DNA from: Bacteroidia bacterium
GTDB lineage: Bacteria; Bacteroidota; Bacteroidia; J057
Length of the DNA stretch: 64,000 bases
Assembly (NCBI GenBank): GCA_030430575.1
Contig: JAUIKF010000004.1
Coordinates: 1 to 64,000 of the forward strand
Direction of reading: 5' to 3'
This document shows, piece by piece, positions 44,406-53,508 of the stretch (within the stretch, counting starts at the first letter, position 1; each line of letters starts with the position of its first letter). The position numbers and the translations under genes are program-made. The notes beneath the pieces were generated by a model. That model was not told where the DNA came from and made no database searches. It saw only the letters and a list, made by a program, of their open reading frames with translations.

Positions 44406-46281
44406 CCTTCTCCGCCCACACCAGCACTTTCCCCGTCACCAAAGACCCAAAACCATCCCCGTCAACTTCCTGAGTCTCATGGATAATGGCTTGATTTTCA
44501 AGTGCTCTGACGGCAGTTCGATAGGCTTTATTTCGAAAAAAATCGTCAGGGAGCATCAGGGCCAAAAAGCCATCTGGCTTAACCAGGCGCAAGCATAGCT
44601 CCACCAACTGACCACAACGCTGACGCTCTTCTGCGGTGGCTTCTTCCTCAGGCGGACAAGTCATCAATAAATCAAAGCCTTGAAAGCTGCCGTCTTGAGG
44701 ATTTAATATTTCTGGAAACTGGTAGCGCCATTCAAAAGTCTGATGGGCCATCAGTTCGCCAGCTACTTGCAAGCGCAGGCGCGCAATCTTTTGGCGAAGC
44801 TGCTCTGCTTTTAAAATTGCTTTGCCTTGGTCTTCAGGCGTTTGGGCAAAATCAAATAAGGGATTTGCTTCCAGGCTTTGCATATTTTCCAGGCGCTTCA
44901 AGCGCTGATAGGCAGGCAGGCTTCTGCGGAGTTCCATGCGGAAGTTTTTCTGCATGTCGGTGAAAATGCCCCTTGCCTCTGCCCGCGCTGCTGGCGAAGC
45001 ACTATTTTGGTACATCCGAATAGCAGAAAGGTAAACACCCAATCGCAACTTATTGCCTTTGAGCATTTTTGCAAGATGTGTTTCCAGATTAAATCGGCTG
45101 TGTAATGTATCTCCATGACAGAGGTGATGCGCTAGATCGGGTATTGCTGGCAGCTCTTCCAGGCCACTCGCCGCATCATAATGCGCCAACCTCAGGAGCG
45201 CAGACCAGAGCCTTAACTTACTCTGGGCCAAGGCCTCAGCAGATGACGAAACGCCAAAAAGTTGTCGGGCCAAGGTGTGCGCTCCATTTGCAAAAAAAGC
45301 TTCATAGACGCGCTGTACTTCCTTATTCGCTTGGCGATTATAGCCGCCAGGCCCTGCTGTGACTTGATAGGGAAAGGCTTCGCCCTTTTTGGTCTGAAGG
45401 GTGCCGTCACGGAAGCAGACACGCTTCATCGCAGGGGTTGCCCGTTGACCAAAGTATGCCCATTCGTGCCTAGCCGCCAATAATCCTTCAAAAGCGCCTT
45501 GCAAGACCTGCCCGCCCCCAGCGGCAGGGTCACAGATGGTCATTTGGTCCAGGTAATGCATCACCTCATTGGAAGGCAATGTCTTGTATATTTTGGCCCA
45601 TTCTTGACTGTCACACTCGACATTCAGTTTGTTTTGTAGCCAAAGTGCCATGGCCTTTTGCGCAAAGGAAGTAGCGAGTTCCTGAGGCGGGCCCTGAGGA
45701 GAAGGGCGTTGGGAAAAAGGGGCATTCATTTTCCCCAACCCTTGCAAAACAGTTGCTAACAGATCTTTACTGCCTTGTTTTTTGGGAAAGGGCATGGAGC
45801 TGACCGAAATAGAATCTTCTTCAAATACATGTTTTTCAAAAAGCGGTAAGGGTAAAGCAGGCGTCATGCTAAAAGCACGTGTGGACCGATCCTCACCAGC
45901 GCGCGGCATCACCTCAAAAAACAATTGCTCCAGCTGTTCCCAGCTGTCTATCTGCTGAGGCGTCAAGAATCGATAAGCTTTGTCCCCTCCATGCCATTGG
46001 ACGAGTTGATGCTCAAGCTGTCGCATCAGGAGCAGGCGATACAGCCAATGACTCGGGAGCGATTGTGCGACTTCCTTCCGCTGAAGGGGGTAGCCCACCT
46101 TCGTTTCCAGTCCTTTCAGCACATCAGGCTTCAGCGCTTTTTGGCACAATGCCAATAAGGATTGGGTTCCAGCCTCTGGGGCTTTCTGCCCCCAGATGGT
46201 TATGCCAAAACCTTTGGAAAGGTTTTCTGCCACGGCATCCATGCCAGCTCTTTTGGCCTCTTTTAAGTACCCAATGCTCAT
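44398..46281 (-). CDS. Eco57I-like adenine DNA methylase core with altered catalytic motif
   Basis: A 627-residue protein whose C-terminal two thirds follow the fold order of Eco57I/PglX-type N6-adenine methylases: SAM motif I DPAAGGGQ (Asp251), a helical insert with ARQLFGVSSSAEALAQSKLR (as in GVDINPEAVEIAKLRL), FEWRYQFPEIL, and the post-motif IV helices with LRLVKPDGFLALMLPDDFF. The catalytic motif IV, normally NPPY/F, is here T-C-P-P-E (Cys542). The protein then ends, so no target-recognition domain is present. It may be inactive as a methylase, or act on another substrate. The N-terminal 200 residues match nothing I know. Upstream on the same strand is a SNF2 helicase gene. Confidence 0.75.
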   Translation of the reverse strand: MSIGYLKEAKRAGMDAVAENLSKGFGITIWGQKAPEAGTQSLLALCQKALKPDVLKGLETKVGYPLQRKEVAQSLPSHWLYRLLLMRQLEHQLVQWHGGDKAYRFLTPQQIDSWEQLEQLFFEVMPRAGEDRSTRAFSMTPALPLPLFEKHVFEEDSISVSSMPFPKKQGSKDLLATVLQGLGKMNAPFSQRPSPQGPPQELATSFAQKAMALWLQNKLNVECDSQEWAKIYKTLPSNEVMHYLDQMTICDPAAGGGQVLQGAFEGLLAARHEWAYFGQRATPAMKRVCFRDGTLQTKKGEAFPYQVTAGPGGYNRQANKEVQRVYEAFFANGAHTLARQLFGVSSSAEALAQSKLRLWSALLRLAHYDAASGLEELPAIPDLAHHLCHGDTLHSRFNLETHLAKMLKGNKLRLGVYLSAIRMYQNSASPAARAEARGIFTDMQKNFRMELRRSLPAYQRLKRLENMQSLEANPLFDFAQTPEDQGKAILKAEQLRQKIARLRLQVAGELMAHQTFEWRYQFPEILNPQDGSFQGFDLLMTCPPEEEATAEERQRCGQLVELCLRLVKPDGFLALMLPDDFFRNKAYRTAVRALENQAIIHETQEVDGDGFGSLVTGKVLVWAEKEK

Positions 46282-46419
46282 TTCATACGCGTTTGGGTGT
46301 AATTTAGCTAAAATAATTAGTATTTAGAGAATTATTGATTGATTAATTGATAAATTATTGATTGGGGACGGGTCTATTTTACCCTGCCCAAAAATCAATA
46401 ACGTTACGCCAATGAAACT

Positions 46420-46464
46420 CTTCAGCTTCATTGGCTTCGACAAGCTCAGCCAACGAAGCTGAAG
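46420..46464. repeat. Hairpin with TTCGACAAGCTCAGCC element
   Basis: A 17-bp stem with one mismatch (46420-46436 with 46448-46464) formed by CTTCAGCTTC-type arms around a variant of the TTCGGC-GCTCAGG element. It lies between the SNF2 and methylase genes. Confidence 0.65.
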
Positions 46465-46488
46465 AAACCCGACCTCACATACCCTCAC

Positions 46489-46522
46489 TTAAATTTTGCG
46501 AGGCTTTGCGAGCAAAATTTAA
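46489..46522 (-). terminator. AT-rich hairpin after the SNF2 gene
   Basis: TTAAATTTTGC pairs perfectly with GCAAAATTTAA (11 bp, 12-nt loop), 4 nt after the stop codon of the helicase gene. No long T-run follows, so it may be a weak terminator or RNA end structure. Confidence 0.6.
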
Positions 46523-46525
46523 TAT

Positions 46526-49500
46526 TTAGGAAAAAAGATCAGCGATATCTTCTGGTCCCAACTTCTTCAAGAAGCCACTTTCCGTATGGATAATGTCTGC
46601 TGCCACGGCCATCTTTTTTTCCTGGAGTTTCAGGATTTTCTCCTCGATGGTGTCTTTACAGATGAGTTTGTAGGCAAATACTTTTTGGGTCTGGCCGATG
46701 CGGTGGCTGCGGTCGATAGCCTGCTGTTCGACGGCAGGATTCCACCAGGGGTCGACCATGAAGACATAATTGGCTTCGGCGAGGTTGAGACCAAAACCCC
46801 CTGCCTTCAGGCTGATGAGGAAAGCTTTTTTGCTTTCGTCCTGCTTAAACGTCTCGACCAGCGCTTCGCGATTTTGGCTTTCGCCCGTCAGGGTGACGTG
46901 GCCTACCTGACGCTTGGTGAGTGCTTCGCTGATCAGTGAGAGCATGGTCTTGAAGAAGGAGAAGATCAGCACCTTATGGCCTTCGGCCAATACTTCTGTG
47001 AGCATCTCCAGAAGCACCTCCATCTTGGCGGATTCATCCGTGAATTCCCCCTCCTCCTCGCTCAGGAGCATGGGCGAATTGCAAATCTGTCGGAGCTTTA
47101 GAAGACCCTGTAGGACGTAAACGCCCGCTTTGCCAGCACCTTCTTCTGCTATCTTTTCCAAGAGCAAATCGCGGTATTTGTCTTTATAAAAGTCGTAGAC
47201 TTTGCGTTGGGCAGGAGCCATCTCGCAGTAGAGGATTGACTCTGTTTTGGGAGGGAGTTCTTTGGCGACTTCTTGCTTTTTGCGGGAGAGGATGAAGGGA
47301 TAAACCAGCTTCCTGAGCTGATTGGCAGCAAATTCGTCCTTGTCTTTGTCGATGGGGTTCGCAAATTCTTTGCGGAAGCCTTCCAGGCTGCCGAGCATGC
47401 CAGGGTTGAGGAAGTCCATCTGCGAATAGAGGTCGAAGGTGTTGTTCTCGATAGGGGTACCTGTCATGATCAGGCGATTTTTCGCCTGTAGGAGCTTGAC
47501 CGCCTTGGCGATCTTGGTGGTGGGGTTCTTGATGGCCTGGGACTCGTCGAGGACAACGTAGTGAAAGGGAAACTCTTTGAGCATTTCGATGTCGGAGCGG
47601 ACCAAGCCGTAGGTGGTGATGATTAGGTCATATTGGGAAAATGTATGGGTGTCCTTGGCCCTGTCCGAACCTGTATGGCGCAAGACCTTCATTTTGGGGC
47701 CAAATTTCTCGACTTCATTTACCCAGTTGAAAACGAGGGAACGAGGCACTGCTATCAAGTGAGTCGCACCTTTGTGCTCTGCGGAAATCCGCATGAGGAA
47801 GGCAAGCATTTGCACCGTTTTCCCTAAGCCCATATCATCCGCCAGGCATCCTCCCCAGCTAAATTCATCCAAAAACCCCAACCAATTATAACCTTCCTTC
47901 TGATAGTTGCGAAGCTTAGCTTTCAGGCCTCGGGGAAGCGTCGTTTTCTTAATAGCTTGGAAGTTTTGCAGCTTTTGCCGCTTTTCAAACAGTTCTTGAA
48001 AGACGCTCTGATTGTCGATCTCGTCATACAGCTCATCTATCAGGCTGACCTGGAATTGGGAAACCTGGAGGTTGTCTTTTTTTAGTTTGCCGATTTTGAA
48101 AAGGCTGCTGTACTTCTTGAGCCACTCTTCGGGCAAAACGCCGATAGAACCGTCGCCGAGTTTTACATATTGCTGGTTGTTGAGGACTGCGCGACGGATA
48201 TCGGCTAGTTTGACCTTTTGCTTCCCAAATGTCACTTCCATCTCCAAGTCAAACCAGTCTGTGCCGCTACTGGCTTGTAACCTTACATTTGGGCGGTTGG
48301 GGTTATATTTCAGGTTTTTGAGGTCCTTTAGCCCCAACATTTCTACTGCTGCTTCTTTCAATTTCGCAAACACCTCAAAAAACCATCCGCCTTCCATCAC
48401 CTGGCCCACCGGCAGAGAAAAGTAATGTTCCACCATCGGCTCAAATCGCGGGTGCAGCCCTTCCATAAATGCCTGGAATTCGTGTTCCAAGGCTTCGTCT
48501 CTTTTGAAAATCAAGATTTTGTCCGTCGCCGCCTCTTTGAAAACAAGTTGTTTTCCCCCATCTAAATAAACTTCGCGAAATAGGTCATTCTCAAACTGAT
48601 AGTGGACAGCAGGAATGAGGACCAAATAGGATTCTACTTCTTTTACATAAAGCTTTTTTGCCCCTACTCCTTCAATCTCCTCGATGTCCAATGCATTTCC
48701 GATAATCTTCACTTCAAAACGATCCATCAGGGGGATGAGGAATTCATCTGTAAAAACGCCAAGGTCTTCTTGGCGAATGCGATAGGCCGTTTTTTCGCCA
48801 AAAAACATCGTCGTGCGGGCACTCGCTTCATCGAGAAAGTAAAGGCTATCCCTACGCCTGAGAACGCCGTAGCTCAGCAGTTGGAAATCGGAGAGGGCAT
48901 AGCCGTTTTCTCCGATCTGTATCTGGGGTTTAAGTAAATAATGTGTTTTGCTTTTGCGAAATTCGAAGGAGAGCTTAGGGAGGATATTTTGTGGAAAAAT
49001 CCGGGAGGTTTTGCCGGCTGGAATGGTGTCACGATAGACAGGCTCTTCACATAAATAATGCTCCTCTTGAAGCAAGAGGGGATAGACCTCTAGTATTTTC
49101 TGATGATGTGCTTGAAGCGCTTCTATGTCGAGCTCTTGGTAGTTGCCGAGACGTCCGTAATAGTCATTGTTCATCACGGATGCCCTTCGCAAAATATCGA
49201 GGATCCCAAACTGCGCCTTATTGAGGTCATACGCTAGGTGTTGAATCGTCCGTAAGGGGGCGCCTAAATCCCCATTTTTTTTGCGCTTGCCCACGAGGAG
49301 GTCGAGGTAAACGCCAGGGAGTTTACTGGGCGAAAAATTCCAGAGGATGCCGTAATTGGGCTTATCTGTGCGAAAATCGTCTTCGCGGATTTTTAGGTCT
49401 GGCTTTACATAAGAAGCGATTTCTGATTTCCAATCGGCAAATCCTGCGATTTTGGAGAGGCCCGGGTCTTTGGGGGTGACTGTAATCTCGGGGTAGCTCA

Positions 49501-50341
49501 TTTCCACCTCAAATTTTGCCTCCCAGTCATCCGTAAGGCTTACGCCGTATTCAGCGAGTTTTTCCCCGATCTGCTCACTGTGGTCTCTCAGGAAATAGAG
49601 CGCATCCTGCTGAGAATCCGTTTTTTCAACTAGGACAGCCAACAAATTGTAGCCGTGTTTACACAAGGTAGGGTTAGAAGAAGGGACGCAATTACATTCG
49701 CAGATGATTTCACTATCAGGCGACAAAGAAAGCTTGGGCCTATAGGTCTGCCTGCCATGTTTGATCACACCACTCAACTGGCGACCTTTGAGTTCAACTT
49801 CTTTGATAGCGTAGTCCCATGAATAGAAAGCCCAAGTATCCTTAAGGGATACATCAGAATATCTCTTCAGGGCATTGAGGTGGATGGGATTGGGAAATTT
49901 AGGGGGAGCTTTAGGGGTAGAGGGCTTAGGTGCTGGTTTTTGAAGGGTTAAGGGAATGTTTGAACTCTCTCCTTCTTCCAGGTGTTCCAAGGTATATTGC
50001 AGCCCATTCGTATAAAACCCCGTCCCAAATATGTCTTCCAATTCCAGTAAATCATCCTCCAGCTCCATCAGCGCTGCAAATGCGTGTTTACACATGTCCG
50101 TCCAATTATAGGGACAATCACAGGAGCTACTTATTTTTAAGGGGTGGTTAATATTGAACAGCTCAACCTGGTAGGTTTTGGTTTGTGTCAGGCTACCTAC
50201 ATTATATTCTGCATAATTCTCTGCTGGGTCTAGGAGAATCAATTCTATCTCAGATTCCAGGTAGATACCCTCTCCCCGCCTGCATATTTTATCGTGGTTG
50301 TTCTTCTTCAAAAACCTCCTAATATTTTCATGGACTTTCAT
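46526..50341 (-). CDS. SNF2-family helicase with two SWIM zinc fingers
   Basis: A 1271-residue protein. Two SWIM zinc-finger motifs lie at 74-86 (C-x-C-x7-C-x-H) and 214-229 (C-x-C-x10-C-x-H). A large middle part of 550 residues is of the bacterial SNF2-associated type, and the last third holds the helicase core: Walker A ADDMGLGKT (about residue 835), Walker B-like VLDESQ, and motifs V/VI (GGFGLNLAEANYVFMVDPWW, RSHRIGQTQKV). Such HepA/RapA-like proteins remodel nucleoprotein or RNA polymerase; most have one SWIM. It has an ATG start at 50341 and is divergent from the alanine racemase gene. Confidence 0.92.
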   Translation of the reverse strand: MKVHENIRRFLKKNNHDKICRRGEGIYLESEIELILLDPAENYAEYNVGSLTQTKTYQVELFNINHPLKISSSCDCPYNWTDMCKHAFAALMELEDDLLELEDIFGTGFYTNGLQYTLEHLEEGESSNIPLTLQKPAPKPSTPKAPPKFPNPIHLNALKRYSDVSLKDTWAFYSWDYAIKEVELKGRQLSGVIKHGRQTYRPKLSLSPDSEIICECNCVPSSNPTLCKHGYNLLAVLVEKTDSQQDALYFLRDHSEQIGEKLAEYGVSLTDDWEAKFEVEMSYPEITVTPKDPGLSKIAGFADWKSEIASYVKPDLKIREDDFRTDKPNYGILWNFSPSKLPGVYLDLLVGKRKKNGDLGAPLRTIQHLAYDLNKAQFGILDILRRASVMNNDYYGRLGNYQELDIEALQAHHQKILEVYPLLLQEEHYLCEEPVYRDTIPAGKTSRIFPQNILPKLSFEFRKSKTHYLLKPQIQIGENGYALSDFQLLSYGVLRRRDSLYFLDEASARTTMFFGEKTAYRIRQEDLGVFTDEFLIPLMDRFEVKIIGNALDIEEIEGVGAKKLYVKEVESYLVLIPAVHYQFENDLFREVYLDGGKQLVFKEAATDKILIFKRDEALEHEFQAFMEGLHPRFEPMVEHYFSLPVGQVMEGGWFFEVFAKLKEAAVEMLGLKDLKNLKYNPNRPNVRLQASSGTDWFDLEMEVTFGKQKVKLADIRRAVLNNQQYVKLGDGSIGVLPEEWLKKYSSLFKIGKLKKDNLQVSQFQVSLIDELYDEIDNQSVFQELFEKRQKLQNFQAIKKTTLPRGLKAKLRNYQKEGYNWLGFLDEFSWGGCLADDMGLGKTVQMLAFLMRISAEHKGATHLIAVPRSLVFNWVNEVEKFGPKMKVLRHTGSDRAKDTHTFSQYDLIITTYGLVRSDIEMLKEFPFHYVVLDESQAIKNPTTKIAKAVKLLQAKNRLIMTGTPIENNTFDLYSQMDFLNPGMLGSLEGFRKEFANPIDKDKDEFAANQLRKLVYPFILSRKKQEVAKELPPKTESILYCEMAPAQRKVYDFYKDKYRDLLLEKIAEEGAGKAGVYVLQGLLKLRQICNSPMLLSEEEGEFTDESAKMEVLLEMLTEVLAEGHKVLIFSFFKTMLSLISEALTKRQVGHVTLTGESQNREALVETFKQDESKKAFLISLKAGGFGLNLAEANYVFMVDPWWNPAVEQQAIDRSHRIGQTQKVFAYKLICKDTIEEKILKLQEKKMAVAADIIHTESGFLKKLGPEDIADLFS

Positions 50342-50383
50342 AGCTCGCGAATTTATTCTATTTTACCACAAATCTAAAAAATA

Positions 50384-51508
50384 GTGGATCATTCTCACCA
50401 TACATCGATTACCATCGACCTAAACGCGTTGCGTCATAATCTAAAGGAAATCCGAAAGTTAGCCCCTGGAAAAAAGGTCATGGGGATCGTAAAAAAAAAT
50501 GCCTATGGACATGGGTTGGTAGGAGCGGCTAAGGGCCTTGTAAGTGAGGGCGTTGACTACCTTGGGGTCATCTATCCAGAAGAAGGCATCACGCTGAGAG
50601 AAGCGGGGGTCACTTGCCCTATCTTAGTGCTAGGCGCTACCTTGCCTGAAGACTTGCCTCAATGCCTCGAACACGACTTAGAACTAGCAATTCTTTCCAT
50701 AGATCACTTACACGAGATGGAAAAAGCGGTTTCTGCAACAAAATTGAAGGCAAAAGTGCATTTGAAAATAGATACAGGGATGGGACGGATCGGAAGTGCA
50801 TGGCATTCGAGCGGAGCATTTATCTCTGAAACCCTCTCTGCGGACTTTGTAGAAATAAAAGGAATCTTCACCCATTTGGCTTGTGCTGACCTGCCTGGTG
50901 ACAGCTTTTCAAGCGAACAAGTGAGGCGATTTGAGATTGTCCTCAAGCAGTTTGAGGACCTGGCTGGATGGCGGCCCATGGCGCATATGGCAGCGTCTGG
51001 AGGGATTCTTCATTATCCAGAAACACATTTTGACATGATTCGGCCAGGCCATCTTCTTTATGGGGTCTTGCCAGATACAGGGGCTGACCAAATATTGGAT
51101 TTGCAGCCTGTACTTTCGCTTTATACCAAGGTCGTATTTGTAAAAAAAATCAAAAAAGGAGAAACAGTGGGATATGGCAATAAATGGGCAGCTCCTAAAG
51201 ATACCCATATCGCGACCATTGCGCTGGGATATGGAGATGGCTATTCAAGAAAACTTACTGGAAAGGGTGTCAGAGTAATTGTAAATGGCCAATCTATGCC
51301 CATTGTTGGGAGTGTCTGTATGGACCAGATTATGATCGACACAGGGGAGACCCCCTTAGCTATAGGAACGCAAGTAGTAGTAATCGGCAAAGAGGGAAAC
51401 CATGAGGTTCATGTCCATGAACTGGCCGACTTACAGGCTACAGTCCCTGACGATGTCCTGTCAGGACTGAATTGGCACATCCCTAGAACCTTTTTAAAAA
51501 CCACGTAA
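50384..51508 (+). CDS. alr: Alanine racemase (stand-alone)
   Basis: A 374-residue fold type III PLP enzyme. The PLP lysine (Lys37 in IVKKNAYGHG), the substrate-side R in KIDTGMGRIG, the catalytic Tyr in VGYGNKW, the PLP-binding ALGYGDGYSR and the GSVCMDQ motif are all present. The normal reaction is L-Ala to D-Ala. In many Bacteroidota Alr is fused to MurF; here it stands alone as the first gene of the diaminopropionate-type operon, 4 nt before sbnA, so it could act on a different amino acid. The start is GTG at 50384. Confidence 0.9.
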   Translation: MDHSHHTSITIDLNALRHNLKEIRKLAPGKKVMGIVKKNAYGHGLVGAAKGLVSEGVDYLGVIYPEEGITLREAGVTCPILVLGATLPEDLPQCLEHDLELAILSIDHLHEMEKAVSATKLKAKVHLKIDTGMGRIGSAWHSSGAFISETLSADFVEIKGIFTHLACADLPGDSFSSEQVRRFEIVLKQFEDLAGWRPMAHMAASGGILHYPETHFDMIRPGHLLYGVLPDTGADQILDLQPVLSLYTKVVFVKKIKKGETVGYGNKWAAPKDTHIATIALGYGDGYSRKLTGKGVRVIVNGQSMPIVGSVCMDQIMIDTGETPLAIGTQVVVIGKEGNHEVHVHELADLQATVPDDVLSGLNWHIPRTFLKTT

Positions 51509-51512
51509 CGCT

Positions 51513-52478
51513 ATGCTTAATAAACTTCATCAACTCAAATCCCTCATCGGCAATACGCCGATGATGAAATTAGACCATCCTAGGCTTGAGCTATATGCCA
51601 AGCTTGAAGGGTATAACTATTCCGGTAGCATCAAAGATCGCCCAGCCTATGTCATCATGGAAGAAGCGATCCGGACCAACAAAGTAGGCCCAGATACTAC
51701 AATCATAGAATCCTCTTCGGGAAACTTTGCGATTGCCCTAGCCAGTATGTGCAAAAACTTGGACATCAAGTTCATTGCCGTGATTGATAAGTTCACCAAT
51801 CCTGCGAACGAAGCCCTCTTACGTGTCCTCTGCCACGATGTCATCAAAATTATGGAGCCAGACGAAACAGGGGGTTGTCTGCTCAATCGCATTCGCAAAA
51901 TCAGAAGCCTCCTAATAGAATTGCCAGATGCGTTCTGGCCCAATCAATACGAAAATCCGCTCAACCCCAAGGCCCATTATGAGGGGACAGCGATGGAAAT
52001 CTGTCGAGACTTAGAGCGACTGGATGTGATGTTCATCGCTGTGAGTTCAGGGGGAAGCGTGACGGGCGTCTCTCAACGGGTCAAAAAAGAATTTCCCAAT
52101 TGTAGAACTGTTGCGGTAGATGCCGAAGGTTCTGTTATCTTTGGCGCGGCGCCGCGTCCACGCCCCATTCCTGGAATGGGTTCTAGTATGCGCCCCAAAG
52201 TGTTGGAAGCTGCCAAAATAGACGAAGTTGTCTATGTCAATGAACACGAGGTGGTCAATGCCTGCAATGAATTGCTCAATGACCATGGCCTCTTTTTGGG
52301 AGGCTCCTCTGGCGGTGCGTATGCTGCGGCATTGAAATATGACTATGATGCCTTAGGCGTAGAAAATCCTGTTGCAGCTTTTATTTGTGCTGATATGGGA
52401 AAAGTATACCTTGACAATATCTACAATGCCGATTGGGTCGCCCAATTGGCATCGTATGAACCTAACTACAATAATTAA
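51513..52478 (+). CDS. sbnA: SbnA-like PLP enzyme of 2,3-diaminopropionate synthesis
   Basis: A 321-residue member of the cysteine synthase family. The PLP lysine is Lys41 in YSGSIKDRPA and the phosphate-binding loop is VSSGGSVTG. It carries features of SbnA: VAVDAEGSVIFG, IPGMGSS, and ESSSGNFAIALA. SbnA joins O-phospho-L-serine and L-glutamate to ACEGA, the first step to L-2,3-diaminopropionate. The sbnB partner is two genes downstream. Alternative roles are cysteine or cysteate synthase, but the presence of sbnB favours SbnA. Confidence 0.85.
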   Translation: MLNKLHQLKSLIGNTPMMKLDHPRLELYAKLEGYNYSGSIKDRPAYVIMEEAIRTNKVGPDTTIIESSSGNFAIALASMCKNLDIKFIAVIDKFTNPANEALLRVLCHDVIKIMEPDETGGCLLNRIRKIRSLLIELPDAFWPNQYENPLNPKAHYEGTAMEICRDLERLDVMFIAVSSGGSVTGVSQRVKKEFPNCRTVAVDAEGSVIFGAAPRPRPIPGMGSSMRPKVLEAAKIDEVVYVNEHEVVNACNELLNDHGLFLGGSSGGAYAAALKYDYDALGVENPVAAFICADMGKVYLDNIYNADWVAQLASYEPNYNN

Positions 52479-52481
52479 CGA

Positions 52482-53423
52482 ATGCCCACACAGACCCCCA
52501 TTTTCATTATTAGTTCAGGCAGGACGGGCTCTACCTTACTGGCCCATATGCTCAACAGGCATCCTGATATGCTGATCGTTTCTGATTTATTTGAACCCGT
52601 AGGCGATGAGCCTTACTTTCACCCTGAGTGGTATGTCAGTGGTCCCGAATTCTGGAACGTAATCAGCAGCCCCTCTTTTCCTCAACGCATCAAGTCTTGG
52701 CGTAAAAAGCCTAATGCAGAACTGCTATTCCTTCCTGATGACGACAACCTCGTTTCCCTTCTTCTGAGTTATACCATCCCTTTTGTCTCCGATGATCCCA
52801 TTGCTTTCTTTGAAGAACTGAAAGGCGAAGTCTCTGCTTTTCCCAACGACAATATGCCTGGCCAGATGATTCGCCTTTTCGATCATCTGCGCGACAAGGT
52901 CGGCAAGCCGCTTTGGGTGGAGCGTACAGGCGGTTCATTGCCACATACAGAGAAAATCCTACGACTCTGGCCAGATGCCAAGATCGTACACAACTTCCGT
53001 GACCCGCAAGAGATTGCGATTTCGATGATGAAAGGCTCATTCTTTAGGTTGTATTTGGAATTGGAAAAAGATCCGTTGATGGGCGAATGGGATGAGTCTT
53101 ACTTCCCTCCGGTGGAGGAAATGGGCGCCATGCTCAACCGATGGTTTGTCGAAGCTGAGAAAGCGTTTAGCGCTTTCCCAGCAGAGCGAATGCGCACGCT
53201 TCGCTATGAAGACTTGATGCAAGACACTGAGGCGACCTTATTGGAACTAATACCTTATTTCCTAGAGCGGGAAGTCACTGATGTAGATAGAGATTGGGCA
53301 AAAGCGGAAGCCTCAATTATTCGCCCTTCCTCTTTGAAGTTTTCAACATTACCGCCTGACACGCAAGCAAGGTTGGCTGATGCTGTTAAGGAAAGCCGAG
53401 CATTGCTGAATTATTCAGGGTAA
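52482..53423 (+). CDS. Sulfotransferase-family protein
   Basis: A 313-residue PAPS-dependent sulfotransferase: the 5'-phosphosulfate loop IISSGRTGSTLLAHMLNRHP is at about residues 10-28 and the 3'-phosphate-binding region follows in IVHNFRDPQEIAISMMKGS. The start is 3 nt after the sbnA stop, so the gene is tightly coupled to it. It would put a sulfate group on an alcohol or amine acceptor; the acceptor may be a product of the same operon, but this is inference. Confidence 0.85.
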   Translation: MPTQTPIFIISSGRTGSTLLAHMLNRHPDMLIVSDLFEPVGDEPYFHPEWYVSGPEFWNVISSPSFPQRIKSWRKKPNAELLFLPDDDNLVSLLLSYTIPFVSDDPIAFFEELKGEVSAFPNDNMPGQMIRLFDHLRDKVGKPLWVERTGGSLPHTEKILRLWPDAKIVHNFRDPQEIAISMMKGSFFRLYLELEKDPLMGEWDESYFPPVEEMGAMLNRWFVEAEKAFSAFPAERMRTLRYEDLMQDTEATLLELIPYFLEREVTDVDRDWAKAEASIIRPSSLKFSTLPPDTQARLADAVKESRALLNYSG

Positions 53424-53468
53424 AAGAAGCAGAAGGTTAATTACCTCTCTAATTCAGCCCTATTTTCA

Positions 53469-53505
53469 TATTTTAATTTCAATTTTGATTTACATTTTTA
53501 TTTAA
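53469..53505 (+). repeat. T-rich hexamer-phased leader repeat
   Basis: ATTTTA, ATTTCA, ATTTTG, ATTTAC, ATTTTT, ATTTAA hexamers follow each other up to a few bases before the ATG of sbnB at 53509. Confidence 0.75.
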
Positions 53506-53508
53506 CAC

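Noticed and set aside
44398-50341. A complete DISARM or BREX defence island
   Set aside because: Only a SNF2 helicase and an altered methylase are present; no DrmA/DrmB, PglZ, BrxL or nuclease gene is visible, and a hairpin separates the two genes.
51513-52478. Plain cysteine synthase CysK
   Set aside because: The segments VAVDAEGSVIFG and IPGMGSS and the sbnB gene downstream fit SbnA better; cysteate synthase is kept as an alternative.
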